From: Azoarcus sp. PA01
GTDB taxonomy: Bacteria > Pseudomonadota > Gammaproteobacteria > Burkholderiales > Rhodocyclaceae
Assembly: GCA_001274695.2 (NCBI GenBank)
Contig: LARU01000002.1
Span: 1,116,001 to 1,180,000 of the forward strand
Reading direction: 5' to 3'
Length of the DNA: 64,000 nucleotides
The notes beneath the pieces were generated by a model, which worked only from the letters and a program-made list of their open reading frames with translations, was not told the origin of the DNA and did no database searches. This document shows, one piece after another, positions 41,865-51,457 of this stretch. The position numbers and the translations under genes are program-made. The first letter of the stretch is position 1. Each line of letters begins with the position of its first letter.

Positions 41865-42569
41865 TCACGGATAACCGGCGCTGCGCGCAGCCTCGTCCCG
41901 CGTCATCGTCAGCCGCACCAGCCCCACGCCCCAGTCGATGCGATCCACCGCTTCGACCGGGATCAGGACGTGCCCGCTTCCGACCCAGTTGCGCTTGTCG
42001 ACGAGCAGGTAGCTGACGCGCCAGTCCTCGTCGTCGATGAGGAAGTCCTCGACGGTGCCGATCGTGCCATCGGTCGCTTCGATGTCGTATCCGATCACTT
42101 CCGCGCCACTGCGCAGATGAGAACGTTCAGCGGCCTCGATCTCGCGTTCCGCAATCGCTTCCAACTGGCTCACTTCGTTCCCCGGCTGCAGTTGCGCCGT
42201 TCCGAGCAGCCTGCCGAACGCGCCGCCGGCGCGGCTGGGCGGGTCGCTCCAGTAAAAATCGTCGCGATAATGGGCGGCATGCGCCATTTCGCAATGTCTC
42301 GAGACAGGGTGACCGGTCGCGACGGGCGGGCTCTTTTCGATCTGCTCGCGCGTCAGGTTCGTCGCAATCGCATCGTCACTGCGGGCTCCCGGGCGAATCG
42401 CGCGCGGCGAGATCAGCACCTCGCGCTCGCGCAGCCAGTTCCCGGAGCGGACGACAAAATAGCGCACCCCCCACCCTTCGGCGTCGAAATACACATCCTT
42501 GACATTGCCGATCATGCCGTCGATGGCCTCGATCGAATAACCCTGCAGCTTCGTGAGTCGATAGAACAT
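41865..42569 (-). CDS. PRC-barrel domain protein, copy 1
   Basis: This 234-residue protein has two PRC-barrel-like halves: residues about 5-80 ([19 protein letters not shown]) and about 155-225 ([20 protein letters not shown]). PRC-barrels are small binding folds found in photosynthetic reaction-centre H subunits and RimM. The function is unknown. The AGGAGACC box fixes the start. It is paralogous to the protein at 44309-45028, across the sugar-dehydrogenase gene. Confidence 0.8.
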   Translation of the reverse strand: MFYRLTKLQGYSIEAIDGMIGNVKDVYFDAEGWGVRYFVVRSGNWLREREVLISPRAIRPGARSDDAIATNLTREQIEKSPPVATGHPVSRHCEMAHAAHYRDDFYWSDPPSRAGGAFGRLLGTAQLQPGNEVSQLEAIAEREIEAAERSHLRSGAEVIGYDIEATDGTIGTVEDFLIDDEDWRVSYLLVDKRNWVGSGHVLIPVEAVDRIDWGVGLVRLTMTRDEAARSAGYP

Positions 42570-42769
42570 CACGGTCTCCTTTGTGGTCCGCCATTGCAGC
42601 GAACGCTCCATGCGGCGGTCACGGTGTCGTCGTTCGCGATGCCGGCATCGGCGTCCTTTCGCGGGGCACCGGCTCGCACCATGGTGTCCGATTGGCAAGC
42701 TCCATGCCCGACTCGGGCGGCACGCCGCTTGCATGGATTCCGCCCCGAGCCGCGCGAGGAGACGAGACC

Positions 42770-44227
42770 ATGACAGATTCCGCGATCACCCCGACGAGGG
42801 CGCGCGGCGCACCGCACGAGTTGCGAAAGGGAAGCAGGTCGGGCACTCGGTCGAGGCCGCTTTCGGCATCGCGCCGCTTGTCTGGCAGCGGGACGCTCGT
42901 CGGGCTGCTGTGCTCGGTGAGCCTCACCGCGTGCACCGAGACCGCGCGGCTCGATCCTTCCGCGAGCCTCGGCCCCGATCCGGTGCTGCCGCCGCCGGCG
43001 AAGTCGCTGATCCCGACGGTCGATATCGCCCCGGCGGTCGGCTGGCCGTCGGGCGCGCGCCCCACGGGCGCCCCCGGCACGCATGTCGAGGCCTTCGCCG
43101 GCGACCTCGACCATCCGCGCTGGCTGTACGTGCTGCCCAACGGCGACGTGCTGGTCGCCGAGACCAACGCGCCGCCGCGCCCGAAAGACAGGCAGGGCAT
43201 CAAAGGCTGGATCATGGCGCAAGTGATGAAGCGCGCGGGCGCGGCAGTGCCGAGCGCGAACCGCATCACGCTGTTGCGCGACGCCGACGGCGATGGCGTC
43301 GCCGAACAGCGGTTCGCGTTTCTCGAAGGGCTCAACTCGCCGTTCGGCATGACGCTCATCGGCGGCGACCTGTACGTCGCGAACACCGATGCGCTGGTGC
43401 GCTTTCCGTACCGCGACGGCGACACGAAAATCGCCGCTGCCGGCGTCCCGGTCGTGGCGCTGCCGGCCGGACCGCGCAACCACCACTGGACGAAGAACGT
43501 CATCGCCAGCCCCGACGCCGCGCGGCTCTACGTGACGGTCGGCTCGAACAGCAACGTCGCCGAACACGGCCTCGAGGCCGAGGCCGGCCGCGCGGCGATC
43601 TGGGAAATCGACCCGGCGACCGGCGCGCACCGCCTTTTCGCGAGCGGCCTGCGCAACCCGAACGGCCTCGACTGGGAGCCGCACACCGGCCGGCTGTGGA
43701 CGGTCGTCAACGAGCGCGACGAACTCGGCAGCGACCTCGTGCCGGACTTCCTGACGTCGGTTGCCGACGGCGGCTTCTACGGCTGGCCTTACAGCTACTT
43801 CGGCGCGCACGTCGACGAGCGCGTCAAGCCGCCGCGCCCCGACCTCGTCGCGCGCGCGATCAAGCCGGACTATGCGCTAGTGCCGCACAGCGCGGCGCTC
43901 GGGCTCATGTTCGGTGAAAAAAGCGCGCTGCCGCCGCCGTTTCGCGACGGCGCTTTCATCGGCCTGCACGGCTCGTGGAATCGCCGCCCGCCGAGCGGCT
44001 ACAAAGTCGTGTTCGTGCCGTTCTCCGGCGGCGCTCCGTCCGGCGAGCCGATCGACGTGCTGACCGGCTTCGTCAACGCCGACGGCGAGGCGCAGGGGCG
44101 GCCGGTCGGCGTCGCGATCGACAAGCGCGGTGCGCTGCTCGTTGCCGACGACGTCGGCAATGTCGTCTGGCGAGTCGCGCCGAGCGGCAAGGCGACAGAC
44201 GCGGGGACGGCCCGAACCCAGCAGTGA
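42770..44227 (+). CDS. PQQ-type sugar/sorbosone dehydrogenase-like lipoprotein
   Basis: This 485-residue protein has a hydrophobic lipoprotein signal ending in L-T-A-C near residue 53 and a six-bladed beta-propeller of the glucose/sorbosone dehydrogenase family ([37 protein letters not shown]). Relatives oxidise sugars or aldehydes with PQQ, but many have no proven substrate. The signal lies some 40 residues in, so a later start is possible. It is divergent from copy 1 of the PRC-barrel gene. Confidence 0.85.
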   Translation: MTDSAITPTRARGAPHELRKGSRSGTRSRPLSASRRLSGSGTLVGLLCSVSLTACTETARLDPSASLGPDPVLPPPAKSLIPTVDIAPAVGWPSGARPTGAPGTHVEAFAGDLDHPRWLYVLPNGDVLVAETNAPPRPKDRQGIKGWIMAQVMKRAGAAVPSANRITLLRDADGDGVAEQRFAFLEGLNSPFGMTLIGGDLYVANTDALVRFPYRDGDTKIAAAGVPVVALPAGPRNHHWTKNVIASPDAARLYVTVGSNSNVAEHGLEAEAGRAAIWEIDPATGAHRLFASGLRNPNGLDWEPHTGRLWTVVNERDELGSDLVPDFLTSVADGGFYGWPYSYFGAHVDERVKPPRPDLVARAIKPDYALVPHSAALGLMFGEKSALPPPFRDGAFIGLHGSWNRRPPSGYKVVFVPFSGGAPSGEPIDVLTGFVNADGEAQGRPVGVAIDKRGALLVADDVGNVVWRVAPSGKATDAGTARTQQ

Positions 44228-44308
44228 AGTTCTTTCAAGGTGCTGTACTTCTTGCCTGCGCGGCCGGGGCAATGCCGGCCGGCGGCGCACCCCGCCTGTG
44301 CGGAACCT

Positions 44309-45028
44309 CTACGTCTGCGCTTTCGGTGCCTTCCCGACTTCGGCGCGCGCAAGGTTCAGGCGCACTTCGCGGGTCGCCCAATCGACTTTCGCGACGGCGC
44401 TGGTCGGCAGCCGCAGGTGGTCGCTCGGCAGCCAGGTGCGCGTATCGATGACGATGTCCGTGATGCGCCAATCGCTGTCGTCGATGAGGAAGTCCTCGAC
44501 GTGCCCGGCCGGTCCGTCGGTCGCGACGAGACGATAGCCGATCACCTCCTCGCTGCTGCGCAGATGCGACTCGCGCGCGCGCTGCTCGGCTTCCTTCAGC
44601 TCGCGCACGCGCTCGCCGGCGACCTCGCCTCGCGGCGTCAGCGTCACCGACGGTTCGCCGCTGACCGGATGCGGCGACGAGCCCCACAGGTAGGGTCCGT
44701 CCCAGTAGAACGGGTAGCCGTAGTAGCGCGCGTGCGCTTCCTCGAACTGCCGTGACACCGGCATGTCCTGGTCCGCCCCCGGGCTGTTGCGCACCTGCTC
44801 GCGGGTCAGCGCGACCGCGATATCCTTGTCGCTGCCCGCGTCACGCCGGATCGAGGACGGCGAGATCAGCACTTTGCGTCCGCCGACGCCCTCGTCTCCG
44901 GCCTCGACTTCCAGATAGCGCACGACCCAGCGCGCGTCGTCCAGATACACGTCGCGCACCGCGCCGATCCTGCCGTCCGTCGCGACGAGATGCCGACTGC
45001 ACAATTCGCCCTTCGCCCTGAGAAGCAT
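44309..45028 (-). CDS. PRC-barrel domain protein, copy 2
   Basis: The 239 residues form two PRC-barrel halves (V-A-T-D-G-R-I-G-A-V-R-D-V-Y-L-D near residue 15; [21 protein letters not shown] near residue 165), clearly paralogous to the gene at 41865-42569. The shared middle segment (P-V-S-R-Q-F-E-E-A-H-A-R-Y-Y-G-Y-P-F-Y-W) is similar to copy 1. An AAGGAGG box precedes the start. The function is unknown; the pair may be stress-related surface or regulatory proteins. Confidence 0.8.
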   Translation of the reverse strand: MLLRAKGELCSRHLVATDGRIGAVRDVYLDDARWVVRYLEVEAGDEGVGGRKVLISPSSIRRDAGSDKDIAVALTREQVRNSPGADQDMPVSRQFEEAHARYYGYPFYWDGPYLWGSSPHPVSGEPSVTLTPRGEVAGERVRELKEAEQRARESHLRSSEEVIGYRLVATDGPAGHVEDFLIDDSDWRITDIVIDTRTWLPSDHLRLPTSAVAKVDWATREVRLNLARAEVGKAPKAQT

Positions 45029-45104
45029 GGCTGCCTCCTTGGATTTGGTGGTCGTAAGCGCTGACGAGCAAACGGCGTTCCGCGCGGCGCGAGGCTCCGG
45101 CAGC

Positions 45105-46094
45105 TCACGACCGGACGCCGAACAGCATCCCGAGTGCCCCGAGCACCGCGAGCCCGAGCGCGACCATCGCCCAACGGTGGGTTGCCCACCACAGCGCCGG
45201 AGCGGACGAGGTCGCACGGTCGTCGAAGCGCCCGTGCGCGCCGCGGTCGCCGGGCAGCGGCGCGTGCAGGTTGTCGGGACGCCCGGCAGGATCGGCATGG
45301 TCGGTGAGCTGCCCGTCATAAGCGCGAAAAGCCAGGCGCCGGTCGAGAAAGCCCGGCACCAGCCGCGTGCCGAGGATCGCTTGGCCTGCCGGCAAGCCGA
45401 CCCACAGTTCGCGGCGTCGATGCGTCGCCGCCCAGTAGATGCCACGCGCGGCGATCTCGGGCTGGAAGATCGTGCCGAGCGGCTGCGGGCGTTTGCCCAT
45501 GCAGTTGCGCGCCCAGTCGAACTGCGGCGTATTGAACGCGGACAACTGCACCATCGTCACGTGGACGCGGCTCTTGTCGTGAATCAGCTCGCTGCGCAGC
45601 GAATCGATGAAGCCGCGCGTCGCGCTCTTGGCGCCGCAGTAAGCCGATTGCAGCGGGATCGAGCGATATGCGAGCGCCGAGCCGACCTGCACGATCGTAC
45701 CGTCGTCGCGCGGCTTCATGTGCCTGAGCGCCGCGAGCGTGCCCCACACCGAGCCGAGGTAAGTGACGTGCGTCGAACGGATGAAGTCTTCCGGGCGGGT
45801 GTGCAGGAAATCGCAGAACACCGTCGCCATCGCGTTGTTCACCCACACGTCGATGCGCCCCCACTCGCGCTCGACGCGCGCCGCCGCGGCGTCCACCTGC
45901 GCAGGGTCGGCAACGTCGGTCGGCACGGCGAGCGCCTCGCCGCCCGCTTCGGTGACGTCGCGGCACGCCCCTTCGAGGCCTTCGGGGCTGCGCGCGAGCA
46001 GCGCGACGCGCCAGCCGTGCCGCGCGAACTCCATCGCAGTCGCCCGGCCGATGCCCGCCGACGCGCCGGTGACGACAACGACTTTCGTGTCCAT
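45105..46094 (-). CDS. Short-chain dehydrogenase/reductase with C-terminal membrane anchor
   Basis: This 329-residue SDR has T-G-A-S-A-G-I-G at 9-16, the N-N-A motif near residue 87, and catalytic Y-x3-K in Q-S-A-Y-C-G-A-K near residue 150. The last 30 residues form a hydrophobic helix (W-A-M-V-A-L-G-L-A-V-L-G-A-L-G-M-L-F-G). The substrate is unknown. It is divergent from the TRAP transporter genes. Confidence 0.85.
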   Translation of the reverse strand: MDTKVVVVTGASAGIGRATAMEFARHGWRVALLARSPEGLEGACRDVTEAGGEALAVPTDVADPAQVDAAAARVEREWGRIDVWVNNAMATVFCDFLHTRPEDFIRSTHVTYLGSVWGTLAALRHMKPRDDGTIVQVGSALAYRSIPLQSAYCGAKSATRGFIDSLRSELIHDKSRVHVTMVQLSAFNTPQFDWARNCMGKRPQPLGTIFQPEIAARGIYWAATHRRRELWVGLPAGQAILGTRLVPGFLDRRLAFRAYDGQLTDHADPAGRPDNLHAPLPGDRGAHGRFDDRATSSAPALWWATHRWAMVALGLAVLGALGMLFGVRS

Positions 46095-46183
46095 TTCCCC
46101 CCCCCTGGCCGGAAGCAAGGGCGCGACAGCAATCGCAGTGCCCGCCGCGCCCCGCACGCACCGGGGCGCCAGCGGCGACCGCT

Positions 46184-46205
46184 CACCCCCCCTTCACGGG
46201 GAGTG
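46184..46205. promoter_or_regulatory. Possible GC-rich box resembling units A and B
   Basis: CACCCCCCC, four bases, CGGGGAGTG lies between the divergent SDR and TRAP genes. It resembles the C-run and GGGAGGGGT of the units at 11973 and 62334, but without the downstream TATAT element. Weak evidence; recorded as a lead. Confidence 0.3.
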
Positions 46206-46260
46206 CAGGAATCGTGGGATGTGCCAATAATTTGTTTCCGCACCGCCACGGGAGCTCGAC

Positions 46261-46794
46261 ATGGCATTGCAGGAAGCAGCGGCCGTGCAGGCCGTTTCGT
46301 TCGGCTCGCTCCGCTACCGCTATTACCATCACCTGATGAACGCCTGCGGCCTCGTCGCCGCGCTGCTGCTCGGCGCGATGGCGCTGCTGGTGTGCGCGGA
46401 TGTCGTGCTGCGCAACGTCGGCGGCGGGTCGATCGCGTGGAGCACCGAGATGACCGAGTACATCCTGATGGTCGCGACTTTCGTCGCGGCACCGTGGCTG
46501 CTCTACCTCGGCGACCACATCCGCGTGGACGTCCTCGTCCGCGAAGTTTCGGCGCCGATGCGCCGGCGCCTCGAACTCGGCACGGACCTGCTGTGCTTCG
46601 CCATCTGCGCCGTGCTCGCGTGGCAGGCGCTCGCCGTCGCGCGCGACGCCGCCGCACAAGGCAGCGTCGTGTTCAAGGTGCTGGTGATTCCCGAGTGGTG
46701 GCTGAACATCCCGATGATCTTCGCGTGCACGCTGCTCGCGATCGAGTTCGCGCGCCGCTTCGCCCGCGCGCTGCCTGGCGCCGGAGGCGACTGA
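46261..46794 (+). CDS. TRAP transporter small membrane subunit (DctQ-type)
   Basis: The 177 residues hold four hydrophobic segments (starting near 23, 60, 95 and 130) in the DctQ pattern, including V-L-R-N-V-G-G and W-S-T-E-M-T-E-Y. It anchors the large subunit encoded two bases later. TRAP systems move organic acids with a sodium gradient. Confidence 0.88.
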   Translation: MALQEAAAVQAVSFGSLRYRYYHHLMNACGLVAALLLGAMALLVCADVVLRNVGGGSIAWSTEMTEYILMVATFVAAPWLLYLGDHIRVDVLVREVSAPMRRRLELGTDLLCFAICAVLAWQALAVARDAAAQGSVVFKVLVIPEWWLNIPMIFACTLLAIEFARRFARALPGAGGD

Positions 46795-46795
46795 C

Positions 46796-48112
46796 ATGGA
46801 ATGGTACTGGGCTCTGCTGCTGATGCTCGGCCTGATGTTCGGGCTGATGGCGGTCGGCGTTCCGGTCGCGTTCACGTTCCTCGGCGTGAACCTCGTCGGC
46901 GCGTGGATCTTTCTCGGCGGCGAGGCGGGACTCGGCCAGCTCGTGCGCAACTCGGTCGGTTCGATCACCAGCTTCTCGCTGACGCCGATCCCGCTGTTCG
47001 TGCTGATGGGCGAAGTGCTGTTCCACACCGGACTCGCGTTCCGCGCGATCGAGGCGATCGAGCGGCTGATCGCGCGCCTGCCCGGGCGCCTGTCGGTCGT
47101 GTCGGTGCTCGGCGGCACGACGTTCGCCGCGCTGTCCGGTTCGACGATCGCGAACACCGCGATGATGGGCGGCGTGATGCTGCCCGAGATGTTGAAGCGC
47201 GGCTATCACCCGACTCTGGCGATGGGGCCGATCATGGCTGTCGGCGGCATCGCGATGCTGATTCCGCCGTCGGCGCTCGCCGTGATGCTCGGCAGCCTTG
47301 CGGGCATTTCGATCGCGCAGCTGCTGATCGGCGGCATCCTGCCCGGGCTGCTGATGGCCGTCTGCTTTCTCCTCTACGTCATCATCCGCTGCCGCCTCGA
47401 TCCGCAGCTCGCACCGATCGACGAAGCGGCGCCGGTCGCGGGCGCGTGGGCACGCTGGAAGCCGTTCGTGCGCGACGTGCTGCCGCTGTTTTCGATCTTC
47501 GCCGTGGTCGTCGGCAGCATGCTCGCCGGCTGGGCGTCGCCGACCGAGTCGGCAGCGATCGGCGCGGTCGCGTCGGTGATCGCGACGATCTGCTACCGCG
47601 CGCTGACGCTGCGCGCGCTGCACAAGTCGCTGGTCGAAACCGCGCGGGTGTCGGTCGTGATCCTGTTCGTGCTCGTCGCCTCGACGACTTTCGCGCAGCT
47701 CTTGAGCTTTTCCGGCGCGACCAGCGGCCTGCTCGGCGTCGTCAGCGAACTGCAGCTCTCGCCGCTGATGCTGGTGCTCGGCATGCTGCTGATCCTGCTC
47801 GTGCTCGGCTGCGTGATCGACCAGATCAGCATGATGATGATCACGCTGCCGTTTTTCATGCCGCTCGCCAACGCCGCCGGCATCGACCCGGTGTGGCTCG
47901 GCGTGATGATGCTGGTGTCGATGGAACTCGGGCTGCTGACGCCGCCGTTCGGCCTGCTGCTGATGGTGATGCAGTCGGTCGCGCCGCCGCCGATCCAGCT
48001 GCGCCAGATCTACGCTGCCGCGGCGCCGTTCGTGCTGATCGAAGTCGCCGTGCTCGGCCTGATCGTCGCCCTGCCCTGGCTCGCGGTCGGCCTGCCCGCA
48101 CTGATGAAATAG
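46796..48112 (+). CDS. TRAP transporter large membrane subunit (DctM-type)
   Basis: The 438 residues form about twelve membrane segments with the DctM signature G-G-T-T-F-A-A-L-S-G-S-T-I-A-N-T-A near residue 103 and P-P-S-A-L-A-V-M near residue 158. It is the transport-channel subunit. The start is two bases after the small subunit gene. Confidence 0.9.
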   Translation: MEWYWALLLMLGLMFGLMAVGVPVAFTFLGVNLVGAWIFLGGEAGLGQLVRNSVGSITSFSLTPIPLFVLMGEVLFHTGLAFRAIEAIERLIARLPGRLSVVSVLGGTTFAALSGSTIANTAMMGGVMLPEMLKRGYHPTLAMGPIMAVGGIAMLIPPSALAVMLGSLAGISIAQLLIGGILPGLLMAVCFLLYVIIRCRLDPQLAPIDEAAPVAGAWARWKPFVRDVLPLFSIFAVVVGSMLAGWASPTESAAIGAVASVIATICYRALTLRALHKSLVETARVSVVILFVLVASTTFAQLLSFSGATSGLLGVVSELQLSPLMLVLGMLLILLVLGCVIDQISMMMITLPFFMPLANAAGIDPVWLGVMMLVSMELGLLTPPFGLLLMVMQSVAPPPIQLRQIYAAAAPFVLIEVAVLGLIVALPWLAVGLPALMK

Positions 48113-48145
48113 TTTGCCTTTCACTGCAAACCCGGCAGGCAAGTA

Positions 48146-48234
48146 CCGTTCGGGCCGAGCCTGTCGAAGCCCTGCCGAGCCCTGCCCTTCGACAAGCCTG
48201 TCCTGAGCGAAGTCGAAGGGCTCAGGGCGAACGG
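48146..48234. repeat. Palindromic intergenic repeat copy
   Basis: CCGTTCGGGCCGAGCCTGTC at the left and CTCAGGGCGAACGG at the right are arms of the same palindrome family as at 59837-59897 and 41613-41722, with an extra internal copy. It is non-coding and separates the membrane subunit genes from the binding-protein gene by 171 bases. Confidence 0.7.
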
Positions 48235-48283
48235 CGATGGTTCTATTCGATTGCGTTGTCATAACGAGATGGAGAACGAGGAG

Positions 48284-49255
48284 ATGAACATCCGCACCCA
48301 CAAGCTCGCTGTCGCCGCACTGATCGCGCTGATCGGCAGCGGCGCGAACGCCGCCGAGATCACGCTCAAGGCGGTCAGCGCGTTCGGCCAGGACACGTTC
48401 TTCAACCAGCGCTTCAAGACTTTCGTCGAGAAGGTCAACCGCGAAGGCAAGGGGCTCGTGAAGATCCAGGTCGTCGGCGGGCCCGAATCGATCCCGCCGC
48501 TCGAAGTCGGCAACGCGGTGCGCGCCGGCGTCGTCGATTTCGCCAACACCACCGGCGTGTTCCACGCGACGCTGGTGCCCGAAGCGATCGCCGGGTCGCT
48601 CGCCGAAAAGCCGATCGCCGAGCTGCGCGCGAACGGCGGCCATGCGCTGCTCGACGGCATCCACCGCGAAAAAGGCAACATGGTATGGCTCGCGCGCGTC
48701 TCTGACGGGCTGCAGTACCATATCTACACGAACAAGAAAGTCGGCGGCGGCGATTTTTCGGGGATGAAGCTGCGCAGCGTGCCGGTGTATCGCGCGTTCT
48801 TCCAGGCGCTCGGCGCGACGCCGCTGCAGGTGCCACCGGGCGAAGTGTTCACCGCGCTCGAGCGCGGCGTCGTCGACGGCTACGGCTGGCCGTCGGTCGG
48901 CATCTTCGATCTCGGCTGGCAGGAGAAGACCAGATACCGCGTCGAGCCCGGCTTCTACAACGTCGAAGTCGGCTTCTACATGAACCAGAACACCTGGAAG
49001 AAGCTCGACGACGCGCAGCGCGCGTTCCTCGAAAAGCAGGTCGCGTGGGTCGAATCGCACAACGCCGACGATCTTGCCGCTGCCGACGCGGAGAAGGCGC
49101 GCCAGGCTGCGGCAAACATCGAGACCCTCCCGATTCCGGCCGAACAGGCCGCGCAGTTCCGCAGCCGGGCGTACGAAGCCGGCTGGAAAGGCATCGAGCA
49201 GGCGAGCCCGCAGCACGTCGCGAAGCTGCGCGAGCTGTTCGGCAGCGGCCGCTGA
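48284..49255 (+). CDS. TRAP transporter periplasmic binding protein (DctP-type)
   Basis: The 323 residues start with a signal peptide (M-N-I-R-T-H-K-L-A-V-A-A-L-I-A-L-I-G-S-G-A-N-A-A). The DctP pattern includes G-M-K-L-R-S, G-E-V-F-T-A-L-E-R-G-V-V-D-G near residue 195 (the conserved region around the carboxylate-binding Arg, L-R-S-V-P). The ATG at 48284 gives a clean signal peptide; an ATG 15 bases upstream is possible. It is followed 23 bases later by iorA, which suggests that the imported acid feeds the oxidoreductase. Confidence 0.88.
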   Translation: MNIRTHKLAVAALIALIGSGANAAEITLKAVSAFGQDTFFNQRFKTFVEKVNREGKGLVKIQVVGGPESIPPLEVGNAVRAGVVDFANTTGVFHATLVPEAIAGSLAEKPIAELRANGGHALLDGIHREKGNMVWLARVSDGLQYHIYTNKKVGGGDFSGMKLRSVPVYRAFFQALGATPLQVPPGEVFTALERGVVDGYGWPSVGIFDLGWQEKTRYRVEPGFYNVEVGFYMNQNTWKKLDDAQRAFLEKQVAWVESHNADDLAAADAEKARQAAANIETLPIPAEQAAQFRSRAYEAGWKGIEQASPQHVAKLRELFGSGR

Positions 49256-49278
49256 CGCGGTGAGCCGGGTCTCGAACC

Positions 49279-51450
49279 ATGGCTGAGCGCTCGTTCAAGA
49301 AGGAAGTCGGGCAGCTGCGCATCCCTGCCGGCGAGGAGTTCCGCGGCGAAGGCATCCTCGCGGTGACGAAAGCGCTGCTGCAGTCGGGCGTCGGCTACGT
49401 CGCCGGGTACCAGGGCTCGCCGATCTCGCACCTGATGGACGTGCTCGCCGACGCGAAAGACATCCTCGACGAGCTCGGCGTGCATTTCGAGGCGAGCGCG
49501 TCCGAGGCGACTGCCGCGGCGACGCTCGCGGCGTCGGTGATGTACCCGATCCGCGGCGCGGTGACGTGGAAATCGACCGTCGGCACGAACGTCGCATCGG
49601 ACGCGCTCGCGAACCTCGCATCGGGCGGCGTCACCGGCGGCACGCTCGTCATCATCGGCGAGGACTACGGCGAAGGCTCGTCGATCATGCAGGAGCGCTC
49701 GCACGCGTTCGCGATGAAGTCGCAGATGTGGCTGCTCGACCCGCGCCCGAACCTCGAATCGATCGTCCAGGCGGTCGAGGACGGCTTCGAGCTGTCCGAA
49801 GCGAGCCGCACGCCGGTGATGCTCGAGATGCGCGTGCGCTCGTGCCACGTGCACGGGCGCTTCATCACGCGCGAGAACCGCCGCCCGACTTACACGCTCG
49901 CCGAGGCGCTGGAAAATCCGAAGCGCGACGTCGGCCGCATCGTGCTGCCGCCGGCGTCCTTCGCGCACGAGCACGAAAAAGTCCGCGAGCGCTGGCCGGC
50001 CGCGGTGAAGTTCATCCGCGAGCGGCAACTCAACGAGTTCTTCGACGGCGATTTTCCGGAAGTCGGCCTGATCCTGCAAGGCGGCCTGTACAACGGCGCG
50101 ATCCGCGCGCTGCAGTTCCTCGGCCTCGCCGATTCGTTCGGCAACACGCGCCTCCCGTTGTACGTCATGAACGTGACGTATCCGGTCATCGACGACGAAG
50201 TGCTCGAGTTCTGCGAGACGAAGCGCGCCGTGCTGCTGCTCGAGGAAGGCCAGCCGGACTTCATCGAGCAGAACCTGCACGCGATCCTGCGCCGCGCAGG
50301 CTGTGCGACTGCGCTCGCCGGCAAGGACGTGCTGCCGATGGCCGGCGAATACACGACCGAAGTGATGCGCGACGGCATCGCGGCGTTCCTCGCCGCGCAC
50401 GCGCCGCACGTCCTCGCCCCGGCGCCGCTTGCCGCGGCCTCGCCACCGCAGCCGGCGACGGTGCCGCTGCGTTTCCACCCGAAAGTCGAAGCGCTCGCGA
50501 ACGTCGTGCCGCAGCGCCCGGCGGGTTTTTGCACCGGCTGCCCGGAGCGGCCGATTTTCGCCGCGATGAAGCTCGTCGAGGCTGACCTCGGCGAACACCA
50601 CATCTCGTGCGACATCGGCTGCCACCTGTTCTCGATCCTGCCGCCGTTCAACCTCGGCGCGACGACGATGGGCTACGGCCTCGGCGCGGCGTCGAGCGCG
50701 GCGTTCAACGTCAAAGGCGGCAGGCGCGCGATCTCGGTGATGGGCGACGGCGGCTTCTGGCACAACGGCCTCGCGTCCGGAATCGGCAACGCGGTGTTCA
50801 ACAAGTACGACGGGGTCATCGTTATCGTTGACAACTTCTACGCGTCGGCGACCGGCGGCCAGGACATCCTGTCGTCGCGCGCGGACAACCCCGAGCGCGC
50901 GACGAACAACCCGATCGAGGCCGCGGTGCGCGGCGTCGGCGTCAAGTGGCTGCGGGTCATCGACCGCACTTACGACGTCGCGCGGCTGCGCGACACGCTC
51001 GAAGAGGCGCTGACGACGCCCGAGCCGGGCCCGAAAGTCATCATCGCCCAGTCCGAATGCATGCTGAACAAGCAGCGCCGGGTGAAGCCGCTGTTCAACA
51101 GCGCGGCAAAGGCCGGAAAACGCGTCGTCAGGGAGCGCTTCGGCGTCGATGCGGATGTCTGCAGCGGCGACCACGCGTGCATCCGCCTGTCGGGCTGCCC
51201 GTCGCTGACGCTGAAGGACAGCGGCGACCCGCTGAAGGAAGATCCGGTCGCGTACGTCGACAACAGTTGCGTCGGCTGCGGCAACTGCGGCGAAGTCGCC
51301 GATGCGGCGGTGCTGTGCCCGTCGTTCTACCGCGCCGACATCATCCACAACCCGACGCGGCGCGACCGCCTGCTCGCGCGCGTGCGCGGCGCGGTGATCG
51401 GCTTCCTGCAACGCCGCCGCGCCGCACGTCTCGCCGGCTCCGCGCTGTGA
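49279..51450 (+). CDS. iorA: Indolepyruvate ferredoxin oxidoreductase, alpha-type subunit
   Basis: This 723-residue IorA-type 2-oxoacid:acceptor oxidoreductase has an N-terminal pyrimidine-binding domain (G-Y-Q-G-S-P-I-S near residue 45), the TPP domain with G-D-G-G-F-W-H-N-G near residue 492, and a C-terminal ferredoxin part with C-V-G-C-G-N-C-G-E and further Cys around 630-690. It oxidatively decarboxylates arylpyruvates to aryl-acetyl-CoA. Indoleacetyl-CoA from tryptophan would enter the iaa pathway just upstream in the window. The role is inferred from family and position. Confidence 0.88.
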   Translation: MAERSFKKEVGQLRIPAGEEFRGEGILAVTKALLQSGVGYVAGYQGSPISHLMDVLADAKDILDELGVHFEASASEATAAATLAASVMYPIRGAVTWKSTVGTNVASDALANLASGGVTGGTLVIIGEDYGEGSSIMQERSHAFAMKSQMWLLDPRPNLESIVQAVEDGFELSEASRTPVMLEMRVRSCHVHGRFITRENRRPTYTLAEALENPKRDVGRIVLPPASFAHEHEKVRERWPAAVKFIRERQLNEFFDGDFPEVGLILQGGLYNGAIRALQFLGLADSFGNTRLPLYVMNVTYPVIDDEVLEFCETKRAVLLLEEGQPDFIEQNLHAILRRAGCATALAGKDVLPMAGEYTTEVMRDGIAAFLAAHAPHVLAPAPLAAASPPQPATVPLRFHPKVEALANVVPQRPAGFCTGCPERPIFAAMKLVEADLGEHHISCDIGCHLFSILPPFNLGATTMGYGLGAASSAAFNVKGGRRAISVMGDGGFWHNGLASGIGNAVFNKYDGVIVIVDNFYASATGGQDILSSRADNPERATNNPIEAAVRGVGVKWLRVIDRTYDVARLRDTLEEALTTPEPGPKVIIAQSECMLNKQRRVKPLFNSAAKAGKRVVRERFGVDADVCSGDHACIRLSGCPSLTLKDSGDPLKEDPVAYVDNSCVGCGNCGEVADAAVLCPSFYRADIIHNPTRRDRLLARVRGAVIGFLQRRRAARLAGSAL

Positions 51451-51457
51451 GAAAACC

